From NCBI GenBank assembly GCA_012728415.1, contig JAAYFD010000022.1, forward strand, positions 55,459-119,458: 64,000 nucleotides of DNA. The letters are read 5' to 3'. The stretch comes from Gammaproteobacteria bacterium. Its GTDB lineage: Bacteria > Pseudomonadota > Gammaproteobacteria > Pseudomonadales > Pseudomonadaceae. The notes under the pieces are model-generated. The model was not told where the DNA came from and ran no database searches. It worked only from the letters and a program-made list of their open reading frames with translations. Shown here one piece after another: positions 50,863-59,919 of this stretch; within the stretch, counting starts at the first letter, position 1; each line of letters opens with the position of its first letter. The position numbers and the translations under genes are program-made.

Positions 50863-52017
50863 ATGGCTATACCTTCGGGCGCATATAAAAAAGCGCTGGC
50901 CAACATGCAAAAGCCCAAAGACGTTTTGGTCGAAATCCGCAAGGTGTCGAAGAGCTTTGATGACACAGTGGCCGTGGATGAGGTCAGCATCAAGATCAAC
51001 AAGGGCGAAATTTTTGCCCTGCTCGGTGGTTCTGGCTCCGGCAAGTCCACTTTGCTGCGCATGCTGGCCGGGTTTGAAACCCCTACCGAAGGCAAAATTT
51101 ACCTCGATGGCGTGGACATCACCGACATGCCGCCCTATGAGCGGCCAATCAACATGATGTTCCAGTCCTATGCGTTGTTTCCGCACATGAGCGTGGAGCA
51201 GAACATTGCGTTTGGTCTCAAGCAGGACGGCCTGCCGAAAGAGGAAATCCGCGAGCGCGTGGATGAAATGCTGCGCCTGGTACACATGACCAAGTACGCC
51301 CGGCGCAAGCCGCACCAGCTGTCCGGCGGCCAGCGTCAGCGCGTGGCACTGGCCCGTTCGCTGGCCAAGCGGCCCAAGCTGCTGTTGCTGGACGAGCCGA
51401 TGGGTGCGCTGGACAAAAAGCTGCGCTCGCAGATGCAGCTGGAGCTGGTGGAAATCATCGAGCGTGTCGGTGTGACCTGCGTGATGGTGACCCACGACCA
51501 GGAAGAAGCCATGACCATGGCCGAGCGCATCGCCATCATGAACCAGGGCTGGATCGAGCAGGTCGGCTCGCCGGTGGATATCTACGAAACCCCGGCCAAC
51601 CGCATGGTGTGCGAGTTTATCGGTAACGTGAACCTGTTTGATGGCGAGCTGATTGTGGAAGAGCCGGACCATGCCATCATTGCCTGCCCGGACATGCCGC
51701 TGCCGATCTACATCGGCCACGGGATTGCCTCGCGCGAGGAAAACAAGCGCGTAACCTTCGCCCTGCGCCCGGAAAAACTGCTGTTGAGCAGCGAAAAGCC
51801 GGACGACCTAGAGTACGAAGACTACAACTGGAGTACCGCCATCGTGCACGATATCGCCTATCTGGGCGGTCACTCGGTGTACTACGTCGAGCTGCCGTCG
51901 GGCAAGATTGCCCAGGCCTTCATGGCCAACTCAGAGCGCAACGTCAAACGCCCAACCTGGGATGACGAGGTGTTCGTACACTGGGTCGATGACAGCGGCG
52001 TGGTGTTCCAGCAATGA
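50863..52017 (+). CDS. potG: Polyamine ABC transporter ATP-binding protein (PotG/SpuF)
   Basis: 384 residues. Walker A GGSGSGKST (about 62), signature LSGGQRQRVALARSL, Walker B LLLLDEPMGALD, His switch VTHDQEE, and a C-terminal TOBE region (about 290-380). AAGGAG precedes the ATG. Energises polyamine uptake. It overlaps potH by 4 nt. Confidence 0.96.
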   Translation: MAIPSGAYKKALANMQKPKDVLVEIRKVSKSFDDTVAVDEVSIKINKGEIFALLGGSGSGKSTLLRMLAGFETPTEGKIYLDGVDITDMPPYERPINMMFQSYALFPHMSVEQNIAFGLKQDGLPKEEIRERVDEMLRLVHMTKYARRKPHQLSGGQRQRVALARSLAKRPKLLLLDEPMGALDKKLRSQMQLELVEIIERVGVTCVMVTHDQEEAMTMAERIAIMNQGWIEQVGSPVDIYETPANRMVCEFIGNVNLFDGELIVEEPDHAIIACPDMPLPIYIGHGIASREENKRVTFALRPEKLLLSSEKPDDLEYEDYNWSTAIVHDIAYLGGHSVYYVELPSGKIAQAFMANSERNVKRPTWDDEVFVHWVDDSGVVFQQ

Positions 52018-52925
52018 AAACTTTAACCGGATTGCATTTGCGCCGCTGGCTGCCCAAGGGCCGCCATGCGCTGATTGGCGTGCCTTTTCTGTGGCTGCTG
52101 GTGTTTTTCCTGCTGCCGTTCGCCATCATCCTCAAAATCAGCTTTGCCGAGGCGGACATTGCCATTCCACCCTACACCAGTCTGGTGGAGTGGGCCGACC
52201 AGCAGCTGACGGTGCTGCTCAATCTGGGCAACTATATTCTGCTTAGCGAGGACAAGCTGTACATTGCGGCTTATCTGGGCTCGGTGAAAATCGCGCTGAT
52301 CAGCACTTTCTTGTGTTTGCTGGTCGGCTACCCGATGGCCTATGCGATTGCCCGCTCCAGCGAGCCGATGCGCCCGGTGTGGCTGCTGCTGATCATGATG
52401 CCGACCTGGACCGCGCTGCTGATCCGCGTTTACGCCTGGATGGGCATCCTCAGCAACAATGGCATTCTGAACAATTTTTTGCTCTGGACCGGGCTGATCA
52501 GCGAGCCGCTGCAGATTCTCAACACCAACATTGCGGTGTATATCGGCATTGTCTATGCCTATCTGCCGTTTATGGTGCTGCCGCTGTACGCCAACCTGGC
52601 CAAGCATGACCTGTCCCTGCTGGAGGCGGCGGCTGATCTGGGCGCACGTCGGCATACCACTTTCTGGAAGATCACCTTTCCGTTGTCCAAAGGCGGCATT
52701 ATCACCGGCTGCATGCTGGTGTTTATTCCGGTGGTGGGCGAGTTTGTCATTCCCGAGCTGCTCGGCGGCCCGGAAACCCTGATGATCGGTAAAGTGTTGT
52801 GGCAAGAGTTCTTCAACAACCGCGACTGGCCGGTAGCCTCTGCGCTGGCGGTGGTGATGTTGCTGATCCTGATTATACCGATTGTGCTGTTCAACCGCGC
52901 CCAGGCAAAAGAGCTGGAGGGGTAG
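52014..52925 (+). CDS. potH: Polyamine ABC transporter permease (PotH/SpuG)
   Basis: 303 residues, six membrane helices. EAA loop EAAADLGARRHTTFWKITFPL (about 205-225) docks on the ATPase. Translationally coupled to potG. The N-terminal LIGVPFLWLLVFFLLPFAIILKISFAE is PotH-like. Confidence 0.95.
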   Translation: MKTLTGLHLRRWLPKGRHALIGVPFLWLLVFFLLPFAIILKISFAEADIAIPPYTSLVEWADQQLTVLLNLGNYILLSEDKLYIAAYLGSVKIALISTFLCLLVGYPMAYAIARSSEPMRPVWLLLIMMPTWTALLIRVYAWMGILSNNGILNNFLLWTGLISEPLQILNTNIAVYIGIVYAYLPFMVLPLYANLAKHDLSLLEAAADLGARRHTTFWKITFPLSKGGIITGCMLVFIPVVGEFVIPELLGGPETLMIGKVLWQEFFNNRDWPVASALAVVMLLILIIPIVLFNRAQAKELEG

Positions 52926-52928
52926 GCC

Positions 52929-53801
52929 ATGGAATTTCTGAAAAAATACAGTTTCTCCCGCTTTATGCTGGTGCTGGGTCTGCTGTTTATCTACGTGCCC
53001 ATGCTGGTGCTGGTGATCTATTCCTTCAACGCTTCGCGGCTGGTCACCGTGTGGGGTGGCTGGTCAACCAAATGGTATGCGGGCCTGCTGGACAACAAGC
53101 AGCTGATGGGTGCGGTGTTGCGCTCGCTGGAAATCGCCAGTTACACCGCCATTGCCGCCACTGCACTGGGCACGCTGGCCGCGCTGGTGCTGACCCGTAT
53201 CAAGCGCTTCCGTGGCCGCACGCTGTTTGGCGGGCTGGTCACCGCACCGCTGGTGATGCCCGAAGTCATTACCGGCCTGTCGCTGTTGCTGCTGTTCGTG
53301 GCCATGGCCCAGCTGATCGGCTGGCCGATGGAGCGTGGTGTGACCACCATCTGGATTGCCCACACCACCTTCAGTACTGCCTATGTGGCGGTGATTGTGG
53401 CGGCGCGCCTGCGTGAAGTGGACCGCTCCATGGAAGAGGCAGCAATGGATCTGGGTGCGCGGCCCTGGCAGGTGTTTTTCCTGATCACCGTGCCGATGAT
53501 TGTGCCCTCGCTGGCCGCCGGTTTCATGATGGCCTTTGCCCTGTCGCTGGACGACCTGGTACTGGCCAGCTTTGTCTCCGGGCCCGGCTCCACCACCTTG
53601 CCGATGGAAATCTTCTCTGCGGTGCGTCTGGGGGTAAAGCCTGAAATTAACGCCGTGGCCAGCCTGATCCTTCTGGTGGTGTCACTGGCGACCTTTCTGG
53701 TCTGGTTCTTTACCCGTAACAAGGAAGAAAAACGCCGCAGAACAAGCAAGCAGATTGAAGCACTGGAACGCGCCAGCGCAGCGGTGCGGCTAGGGCCCTG
53801 A
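52929..53801 (+). CDS. potI: Polyamine ABC transporter permease (PotI/SpuH)
   Basis: 290 residues, six helices, EAA loop EEAAMDLGARPWQVFFLITVPM. Starts 3 bp after potH. Last gene of the operon. Only a weak stem follows; no clear terminator seen. Confidence 0.95.
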   Translation: MEFLKKYSFSRFMLVLGLLFIYVPMLVLVIYSFNASRLVTVWGGWSTKWYAGLLDNKQLMGAVLRSLEIASYTAIAATALGTLAALVLTRIKRFRGRTLFGGLVTAPLVMPEVITGLSLLLLFVAMAQLIGWPMERGVTTIWIAHTTFSTAYVAVIVAARLREVDRSMEEAAMDLGARPWQVFFLITVPMIVPSLAAGFMMAFALSLDDLVLASFVSGPGSTTLPMEIFSAVRLGVKPEINAVASLILLVVSLATFLVWFFTRNKEEKRRRTSKQIEALERASAAVRLGP

Positions 53802-53944
53802 GACTCTCCGGGCACTTTTAATAAACCAAGCGCTGTGCTTTTGTTTTATGTCGGCAGACTTTGTTTTTCCGTGCGCGCGGGGGCAGGGCTTGCTATGCTT
53901 GTATCCGTATTGGCATTTGTTCGCTTGAGCGGTAGGAGGAGTTT

Positions 53945-54409
53945 ATGCAAGGCAATTCCAAAGTAGTCGCCTGCCTGGTTGAGCTGCTGCGTGGCGAGCT
54001 GGCGGCGCGTGACCAGTATTTTTTGCACTCCAGGCAATATGAAGACCTGGGGCTGATGAAGCTCTACGAACGTATCAACCACGAGATGGAAGAGGAAACC
54101 CAGCACGCGGATGATATTTTGCGCCGCATCCTGTTTCTGGAAGGCAGGCCGGATATGCGTCCTGAGCCGATCGAGCCGGGCACTGATGTACCGTCCATGC
54201 TGCGCAGTGATCTGGCGGTGGAATACCGAGTGCAGAAAAACCTGGCTGACGCCATTGCCCTGTGCGAGCAGGAGCAGGATTATGTCAGCCGTGACATGCT
54301 GCTGGCCCAGCAAAAAGATACCGAAGAAGACCATCTCTACTGGCTGGAAAAGCAGCTGGGCCTGATCGAACGTATTGGTCTGCCCAATTATTTGCAGTCG
54401 CAGATGTAA
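53945..54409 (+). CDS. bfr: Bacterioferritin-like ferritin (FtnA/BfrA type)
   Basis: 154 residues. Ferroxidase ligands Glu18, Glu51, His54, and later Glu and His in EEDHLYW are present. The E. coli Bfr haem ligand Met52 falls on Thr (EEETQHAD), and the closest Met is 48, as in the Pseudomonas protein reclassified as FtnA. It therefore probably stores iron without the usual inter-subunit haem. GGAGGA precedes the ATG. Confidence 0.9.
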   Translation: MQGNSKVVACLVELLRGELAARDQYFLHSRQYEDLGLMKLYERINHEMEEETQHADDILRRILFLEGRPDMRPEPIEPGTDVPSMLRSDLAVEYRVQKNLADAIALCEQEQDYVSRDMLLAQQKDTEEDHLYWLEKQLGLIERIGLPNYLQSQM

Positions 54410-54443
54410 AGGCTCTGGCTGATTTTGCGGATACACACCCTGC

Positions 54444-54469
54444 AAGCCTGCGTGCAATCGCAGGCTTTT
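54444..54469 (+). terminator. Terminator of the ferritin gene
   Basis: AAGCCTGCG-TGCAAT-CGCAGGCTTTT, 34 bp after the stop codon. Confidence 0.8.
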
Positions 54470-54493
54470 CTATCATTATCTTGAACCTTTGCC

Positions 54494-55036
54494 ATGCAAA
54501 ATCCGGCTCCGCAACCCCGTCATGATTTTTTCACCCGTTTGTTGCACTGGCTGATCGCCCTGTTGCTGGGGGTGACTTTTGGCCTGGGCTTGTGGCTGGC
54601 CAGTTTGGGACTGTTTGACAGCCGGCAGGCCGGTGTTGGCCTGTGGCATAAAAGCCTGGGTGCGCTGGTGGCTGTGCTGATGCTGCTGCGTTTGCTGTGG
54701 CGCTGGCGACTGTCGGCCTTGCCGGCCATCGGCAGCCGGCTGGAGCAGCGTCTGGCCCAGCTGGTGCAGGGGCTGATGTACGTGCTGGTGTTTGTTGCCG
54801 GAGTCTCTGGCTACTTGTTGGCCACCGGCTCGGGCCGCGCGCTGGAGTGGTTTGGCGTACTGCATGTGCCTTCTTTGTTCGCATTGGGCTCCGGCATGCT
54901 GGATCAGGTTAAACAGGTGCACGAGGCTGCCGCATGGCTGCTGGTGGCACTGACCGTGCTGCATGTGCTGGCTGTATTCAAGCACCAGCTGCTGGACGGT
55001 GATCCGGTGCTCAGGCGCATGCTGGGAAAGAAATGA
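54494..55036 (+). CDS. Cytochrome b561 family protein
   Basis: 180 residues, four helices. HDFFTRLLHWLIALLL, GLWHKSLGALV and QVHEAAAWLLVALTVLHVLAVFKHQ supply the haem ligands. Family members (CybB) pass electrons between ubiquinol and superoxide or other periplasmic partners. The partner here is unknown. Confidence 0.9.
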   Translation: MQNPAPQPRHDFFTRLLHWLIALLLGVTFGLGLWLASLGLFDSRQAGVGLWHKSLGALVAVLMLLRLLWRWRLSALPAIGSRLEQRLAQLVQGLMYVLVFVAGVSGYLLATGSGRALEWFGVLHVPSLFALGSGMLDQVKQVHEAAAWLLVALTVLHVLAVFKHQLLDGDPVLRRMLGKK

Positions 55037-55117
55037 CAAGGCGGTGATCCGCTACAGACCCGGGTTTGTCCGGATAAAGCCAGGCCGGGCATGTCCCGTT
55101 GATGGTTGCCAATCCGT

Positions 55118-55822
55118 TTATGCAGGGCTGGAAGGCTCATCTGTCTCGGCGAGGCAGGCCTCCAGCTGCCGGCACACCCCGAAAAAATCACCAATATCAG
55201 CAAACTCGCCACAGTCTTTGGCCGGTTTTTGGCTGTCTGGTGTGGCTACGCAGCGCAGGTGGCCGATTCCGTAGCGTTGTGCGCTACGCAGCACGCTCAG
55301 GCTGTCGTCAACAAACAGTGTGCGCTGCGGATCAAAGGCAAACTGCTGTTGCAGCTGCTGCCAGAACTGCTGGTTTTCTTTTGGCTGCCTATAGTCATGG
55401 GAGCTGATCACGGCATCCAGCCAGGGTGCCATGGCGACCCTTTCCAGCTTGATTTCCAGCGAGTGACGGTGTGCATTGGTCACCAGTGCCACCCGTTTGC
55501 CGGCGGTCTGCAGGGCCTGCAGAAACTCCAGCGCATGCGGGCGCGGTGCGATGCGGGCGGCCTGTTCGCGCTTCATTTCGCGGATCGGCAACTGTAATTG
55601 CTCGCTCCAGAACTCCACGCAATACCATTGCAGCTGCCCCTGATGGCGGGCCAGTAGCGGTATCAGCCGTTCGCGTGCCGTGCTCACTGTCAGGCCATGT
55701 TGCTGTGCATAGCGCTGGTGCAGGTAGTCGAGCCAGAAAAAATTGTCAAAATGCAGATCAAGCAGGGTGCCATCCATGTCCAGCAGGACGGTATCAATGG
55801 CGGACCAGGGGAGTTCAGACAT
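55118..55822 (-). CDS. yrfG: GMP/IMP nucleotidase YrfG (HAD family)
   Basis: 234 residues. HAD motif I LLDMDGTLLDL (about 13-23), motif II VTNAH, motif IV FVDDSLSVLRSAQRYG. YrfG dephosphorylates purine monophosphates. Divergent from nudE over 62 bp, the arrangement known in E. coli and pseudomonads. Confidence 0.92.
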   Translation of the reverse strand: MSELPWSAIDTVLLDMDGTLLDLHFDNFFWLDYLHQRYAQQHGLTVSTARERLIPLLARHQGQLQWYCVEFWSEQLQLPIREMKREQAARIAPRPHALEFLQALQTAGKRVALVTNAHRHSLEIKLERVAMAPWLDAVISSHDYRQPKENQQFWQQLQQQFAFDPQRTLFVDDSLSVLRSAQRYGIGHLRCVATPDSQKPAKDCGEFADIGDFFGVCRQLEACLAETDEPSSPA

Positions 55823-55884
55823 GTCAGCTTCAGGGGTTGGAGGTTTGGCGTTATCATACCCATAATTGCCCGTTGGAGTTGAAT

Positions 55885-56445
55885 ATGCGCATCAAGCCGG
55901 AAATCCTAGCCTGTGAAGAAGTAGCCCGTACCCATATTTTTCGTGTCGAACAGCTGCAGCTGCGCTTCAGCAATGGCCAGGAGCGTACCTATGAGCGCCT
56001 GCGTGGCAGGGCCGATGGCCATGGCGCGGTAATGGTGGTCGCGCTGACACAGGATTTGCAGGCAGTGCTGATCGAGGAGTATTGCGCTGGCAGCGCCCGT
56101 CATGAATGGTCATTGCCCAAGGGTTTGATTGATGCCGGTGAAACGCCGGAACAGGCGGCCAACCGCGAGTTGCAGGAAGAGGCCGGTTTTGCCGCCCGCT
56201 CGCTGGAGCATGTGTGTGAGCTGAGCCTGTCCCCCGGCTACATGACCCAGCGTATCACGGTGGTGCTGGCGCGCGAGCTGTATCCGTCGCGTTTGCCCGG
56301 GGACGAGCCGGAGCCGATGGGTGTGCGTACCCATGATTTGCGGGACTTGCTGGGCCTGCTGCGTGATCCGGACTTTTCCGAGGGGCGGGCGCTGGCGGCG
56401 CTGTATGTGGTGCGCGACCTGCTGGCCGAGCGGGGTGAGCTATGA
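55885..56445 (+). CDS. nudE: ADP compounds hydrolase NudE
   Basis: 186 residues from MRIKPEILACEEVART, with TGGAG 6 nt upstream; the long track ORF runs back through yrfG antisense and is wrong. Nudix box GLIDAGETPEQAANRELQEEAGF is complete. Hydrolyses ADP-ribose, NADH and Ap3A. Overlaps cysQ by 4 nt. Confidence 0.95.
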   Translation: MRIKPEILACEEVARTHIFRVEQLQLRFSNGQERTYERLRGRADGHGAVMVVALTQDLQAVLIEEYCAGSARHEWSLPKGLIDAGETPEQAANRELQEEAGFAARSLEHVCELSLSPGYMTQRITVVLARELYPSRLPGDEPEPMGVRTHDLRDLLGLLRDPDFSEGRALAALYVVRDLLAERGEL

Positions 56446-57278
56446 CGCAGCAGCAACTGCAAGTCCTGTTGCAGCTGGTGGCGCAGGCCGGAGCGGCTAC
56501 TCTGGAGTACTGGCGCAGCGGGCTGGTTGTACAGCAGAAGGCGGATGACTCGCCGGTAACGGCTGCGGACCTGGCCGCCCATCGCATTCTGGCTGCTGGC
56601 TTGCCGACGGTGCTGGATATTCCGGTATTGTCGGAGGAGGCTTGTGACATTCCCTTGACCGAGCGCCGGCAATGGCAGCGCTGGTGGCTGGTCGATCCGT
56701 TGGACGGTACCCGGGAGTTTGTTGCCGGCAGTGCGGAATATACTGTTAATGTGGCGCTGATCGAGCAGGGCCGGGTGGTGTTTGGCGTGGTTGGAGTGCC
56801 GGCGGACGGGCAGATTTATTATGGCGGCCGCGGGCAGGGTGCCTATAGGCAGGGCGACGGTCAGCTACAGCGGCTGCAGGTGGCGGACACGCAACACCCG
56901 CTGCGGGTGGCCGGCAGCCGCCGGCATGGCAGTGAGGCACAGCAGGCTTTTGTGCAGGGTTTGCAGCAAAAGCGGGAGCTGGAGTTGATCAGTGCTGGCA
57001 GCTCGCTCAAGTTTTGCTGGCTGGCCGAAGGGCGGGTGGATTTTTATCCGCGACTGGCGCCGACGTCGCAGTGGGATACCGCGGCGGCCCAAGCCGTGCT
57101 GGAAGGGGCCGGTGGGCAGGTGCTGGATACCCGGGGGCAGCCACTGGAATATGCCCAGCGGGAGAACTATCTGAATCCGTATTTTCTGGCGGTAAATGCC
57201 GATCCTGTTTTGTGCCGGCTGGCTGTGGAGCTTTGTGGTGCCCTGCAGGTAAAATCAGGGCCTGGCACGCTGCCCTGA
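56442..57278 (+). CDS. cysQ: 3'(2'),5'-bisphosphate nucleotidase CysQ
   Basis: 278 residues. DDSPVTAADLAAH, DPLDGTREFV and WDTAAAQAVLEGAGG are the lithium-sensitive phosphatase motifs. It removes PAP formed in sulfate assimilation. Translationally coupled to nudE. A stem, GCCCTGA/TCAGGGC (57272-57294), includes the stop codon. Confidence 0.96.
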   Translation: MTQQQLQVLLQLVAQAGAATLEYWRSGLVVQQKADDSPVTAADLAAHRILAAGLPTVLDIPVLSEEACDIPLTERRQWQRWWLVDPLDGTREFVAGSAEYTVNVALIEQGRVVFGVVGVPADGQIYYGGRGQGAYRQGDGQLQRLQVADTQHPLRVAGSRRHGSEAQQAFVQGLQQKRELELISAGSSLKFCWLAEGRVDFYPRLAPTSQWDTAAAQAVLEGAGGQVLDTRGQPLEYAQRENYLNPYFLAVNADPVLCRLAVELCGALQVKSGPGTLP

Positions 57279-57601
57279 TGGAAACCGTCAGGGCATAACC
57301 ATAATCCCACTTCAGGCGCGACATGTTGGTACGCGCCTGTTTGCACCGACAGGGAAGGTTAAGGTCGTGGCTGGGGTGGTCTGAGGTGCAGTGTTTGGCC
57401 GGAGGTTGGCGGTTGAGTTGGCTGGGCTGCTGCTTGGTCGCGGCTGAAACCGCTCGCATAGGCCCTGCAGGACTTGCAGAGCATACAGCTGGGAGGTCAT
57501 GCGAACTGTGAGTGGAAATATCGTACCCGACTATGGTCTGAAAGCAGGGCGGATAAAAACCAAGCACACTAAGCAAAACAAAAACCGGTTCTGAACGGCT
57601 A
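57279..57601. other. 323-bp gap between cysQ and the MFS gene, with hairpins and a REP
   Basis: No gene seen. It holds a CAGGCGCG/CGCGCCTG stem (57313-57339) and one REP sequence (57436-57462). No convincing promoter for the MFS gene was picked. Confidence 0.5.
57436..57462 (-). repeat. Single REP sequence
   Basis: GGTCGCGGCTGAAACCGCTCGCATAGG. Its complement, CCTATGCGAGCGGTTTCAGCCGCGACC, follows the Pseudomonas REP plan and is close to the right unit of the REPIN at 37461-37538. Confidence 0.65.
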
Positions 57602-58780
57602 ATGAACAATAATAAGACACCTGACCTGCTCAAGGTCATTCTTGCTGGCGCCCTGGTGCTGTTGGTTGTCCACACACTGGGGCGCTTCATTTATACTCCC
57701 TTGCTGCCCTTGCTGATCCAGGACGGTGTACTGACGGTCAAGCAGGGAGCTGATATTGCCAGCTGGAATTATCTGGGCTATCTGACCGGTGCAGTTTTGG
57801 CCATGCGCTGGCACCGGATTGAACAAATTCGCGGGGTATTACCTTGGGCGCTAGGCATAAACGTGCTTTGCACCCTGCTGCAAACCCAGACCGAAAACTT
57901 TGAGCTGCTATCTTTTCTACGGCTGGTGAACGGTATCAGTAACGGTATCGTATTTGTTCAGGCTCCGGCATTGATTCTGGAGTGGCTGGCCCGGAATGGG
58001 CGTGCCAGTGCCAGTGGCCTGGTGTATCTGGGTGTGGGTGCCGGGCTGATTGTATCCAGCGGGCTGGTCAGCCTGCCGGCAGACTTGCTCGAAGGTGCGC
58101 AACGCTGGTGGCCGGCTTTTTTGTTGAGCGTGCCATTGGCGCTCTGGGGCTGGCGGCAGCTGTCACTGCTGGATGTGCCAGCACCTGTACAGATCGACAG
58201 GACGGGCGCACCACCCAGCACCCGGCTGCTGGACCGTGATAGCACGCCACTATTTCTTTCTTATGCCGGTGCGGGCATGGGATACATCCTGCCGATGACT
58301 TTTTTGCCGACACTGGTTTCGCAACTGGAGGGTTTGCCTGATTTTTTGGTTGGTGGCAGCTGGCTGGTTGTAGCGCTGGCAACTTTGCCGGCACCCTGGA
58401 TCTGGAATAAAGCCGGCTCTTTGCTGGGCGACAGCCCGGCCTTGCGGCTCAATTATGCGTTGCAGTTGCTGGGTGTGCTGGCGGTTTTGCTCATGCCCGG
58501 TACCTGGGGTGTTTTACTGTGCGCCCTGCTGGTCGGCAATACATTTTTGGGTACCGTGCTTCTGTCCCAGCGGCTGGCGCGCACATTGCATCCGCATCAG
58601 GGGCCACGCCTGTCCGCTGCGCTGGTTGCTTTGTATAGCGTGTTTCAGCTTGGCGGCCCCTGGCTAACCAAGCAGTGGCTGAATAATGGCGGCACCTTGC
58701 AGGGTGCATTCTGGCTGGGTGCCGGAGCGCTGATCTGGGGCTTGTTTTGGGCACTTTGGGTACCCAATAAAAACTCCTGA
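57602..58780 (+). CDS. YbfB/YjiJ family MFS transporter
   Basis: 392 residues, about 12 helices. HTLGRFIYTPLLPLLIQDGVL near the N-terminus and GYLTGAVLAMRW are features of the YbfB/YjiJ group. Substrate unknown. The ribosome-binding site is weak. It ends 324 bp before the BigR-like gene. Confidence 0.85.
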   Translation: MNNNKTPDLLKVILAGALVLLVVHTLGRFIYTPLLPLLIQDGVLTVKQGADIASWNYLGYLTGAVLAMRWHRIEQIRGVLPWALGINVLCTLLQTQTENFELLSFLRLVNGISNGIVFVQAPALILEWLARNGRASASGLVYLGVGAGLIVSSGLVSLPADLLEGAQRWWPAFLLSVPLALWGWRQLSLLDVPAPVQIDRTGAPPSTRLLDRDSTPLFLSYAGAGMGYILPMTFLPTLVSQLEGLPDFLVGGSWLVVALATLPAPWIWNKAGSLLGDSPALRLNYALQLLGVLAVLLMPGTWGVLLCALLVGNTFLGTVLLSQRLARTLHPHQGPRLSAALVALYSVFQLGGPWLTKQWLNNGGTLQGAFWLGAGALIWGLFWALWVPNKNS

Positions 58781-59104
58781 CAGCGGACCGGCCGGGTGCT
58801 GCAGGGTGTTGGAACTGTGCAAATGCCAGCAAGTATAGCCTGACATGAAGAGCAATTGACTGTTTACAGATAGGTCAGGATCAAGTTTTTGGCAAGCGTA
58901 CTGCGGCAATTTGCCACAAATAACGGAATCTGCGATAAAATTTAAACACTAAATAAATAAAAATTCTGCCGGCTGTGGGCTTTTGCCTGCATATGGTCGC
59001 CGCAGGATGACAGATTGAGATTGCCGGTCGAGCGGTATGACAAGCCTGGCCGCAAAGAACACTCTTTGCGGGCCGGTGCTTTTCGCGGGCCGGCCATTGA
59101 CTGG
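58781..59104. other. 324-bp promoter region of the BigR-like gene
   Basis: TTGCCA (58911-58916), a 17-bp spacer and GATAAA form a candidate promoter. It runs into a very A/T-rich stretch (58935-58966), a possible BigR-type operator. In the leader, GCCGCAAAGA-ACAC-TCTTTGCGGGC (59049-59073) forms a stable hairpin. No gene seen. Confidence 0.45.
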
Positions 59105-59458
59105 ATGGTTGATTTCATGACTGATATCGAAAACAGAGTGTTTGATTTTGAGAAGCTGCGTGAGAATGCTGCTGACGCAGCACAGTTTCTCAAGGCCCTT
59201 GGCAATCCCGACCGCCTGCTGTTGCTCTGCCAGCTGGTAGAGGAAGAAATGAACGTGGGCGAGTTAGAGCGTCGGCTGGGTATTGTGCAGCCAACGCTAT
59301 CACAGCAGCTGGGCGTACTGCGTCGTGAAGGACTGGTGGACACCAGGCGTGAGGGCCGGCAAATTTTCTATAGCATCAGCAGTCCGCAGGCGATGGCGAT
59401 TATTGAAACGCTGCATGGGCTGTACTGTGCCGATCAGGCTTCAGTAACCGGTAGTTAA
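59105..59458 (+). CDS. bigR: ArsR-family persulfide-sensing regulator, BigR/SqrR-like
   Basis: About 117 residues from MVDFMTDIENRVFDFEKL; the ATG four codons later (59117) is equally possible, and the track start is early. Winged helix: GELERRLGIVQPTLSQQLGVLRREGLVDTRREGRQIFYSIS. The two sensor cysteines of BigR/SqrR are in place, LLLLCQL and LHGLYC. These repressors form a tetrasulfide link under sulfide or persulfide and release DNA. The downstream DUF2892 and sulfurtransferase-like genes fit that role. Confidence 0.85.
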   Translation: MVDFMTDIENRVFDFEKLRENAADAAQFLKALGNPDRLLLLCQLVEEEMNVGELERRLGIVQPTLSQQLGVLRREGLVDTRREGRQIFYSISSPQAMAIIETLHGLYCADQASVTGS

Positions 59459-59558
59459 TGACAGATGTAACAGTTTGTTTATTTATTGTTAATCTCTTTG
59501 CAGTTTATTTGCGACCTGACTAGAATGCCTGTGTGCATTCGATAGGGAGGGCGTAACA

Positions 59559-59750
59559 ATGAAAGTAAACATGGCACCCTGGGATCGTGCAGCCAGAGTT
59601 GTGCTCGGTCTGATACTGATTGTGCTGGGCCTGACTGGCACCATCGGGCTGTGGGGTTGGATCGGCGTGGTACCCGTGCTGACAGGGCTGGTTGGCAGCT
59701 GTCCGCTGTATTCAATTCTTGGTATCAAGACTTGTAAAAGCTGTAGCTGA
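59559..59750 (+). CDS. DUF2892 (YgaP-type) membrane protein
   Basis: 63 residues, two membrane helices. VNMAPWDRAARVVLGLILIVLG and the end GSCPLYSILGIKTC match the membrane tail of YgaP and stand-alone DUF2892 proteins, which are regular members of BigR/sulfide loci. GGGAGGG precedes the ATG. A strong terminator follows. Confidence 0.9.
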   Translation: MKVNMAPWDRAARVVLGLILIVLGLTGTIGLWGWIGVVPVLTGLVGSCPLYSILGIKTCKSCS

Positions 59751-59757
59751 ATCTTGA

Positions 59758-59795
59758 GACACAAAAAAGCATCCGCAAGGATGCTTTTTTGTGTC
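59758..59795. terminator. Bidirectional terminator after the DUF2892 gene
   Basis: GACACAAAAAAGCATCC-GCAA-GGATGCTTTTTTGTGTC, perfect 17-bp stem. It separates DUF2892 from the sulfurtransferase-like gene. Confidence 0.9.
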
Positions 59796-59919
59796 TGGTA
59801 AAGTTTCCGGGCAACTGGTGAGCGAGCTTGCCGTACGGCTTGCACGCGCTTTGATTATTTGCGTGAATGGCAAAACCCTGTATCTTGGGCAGGGTAATTT
59901 TTGGCAAGGAACAACCACC

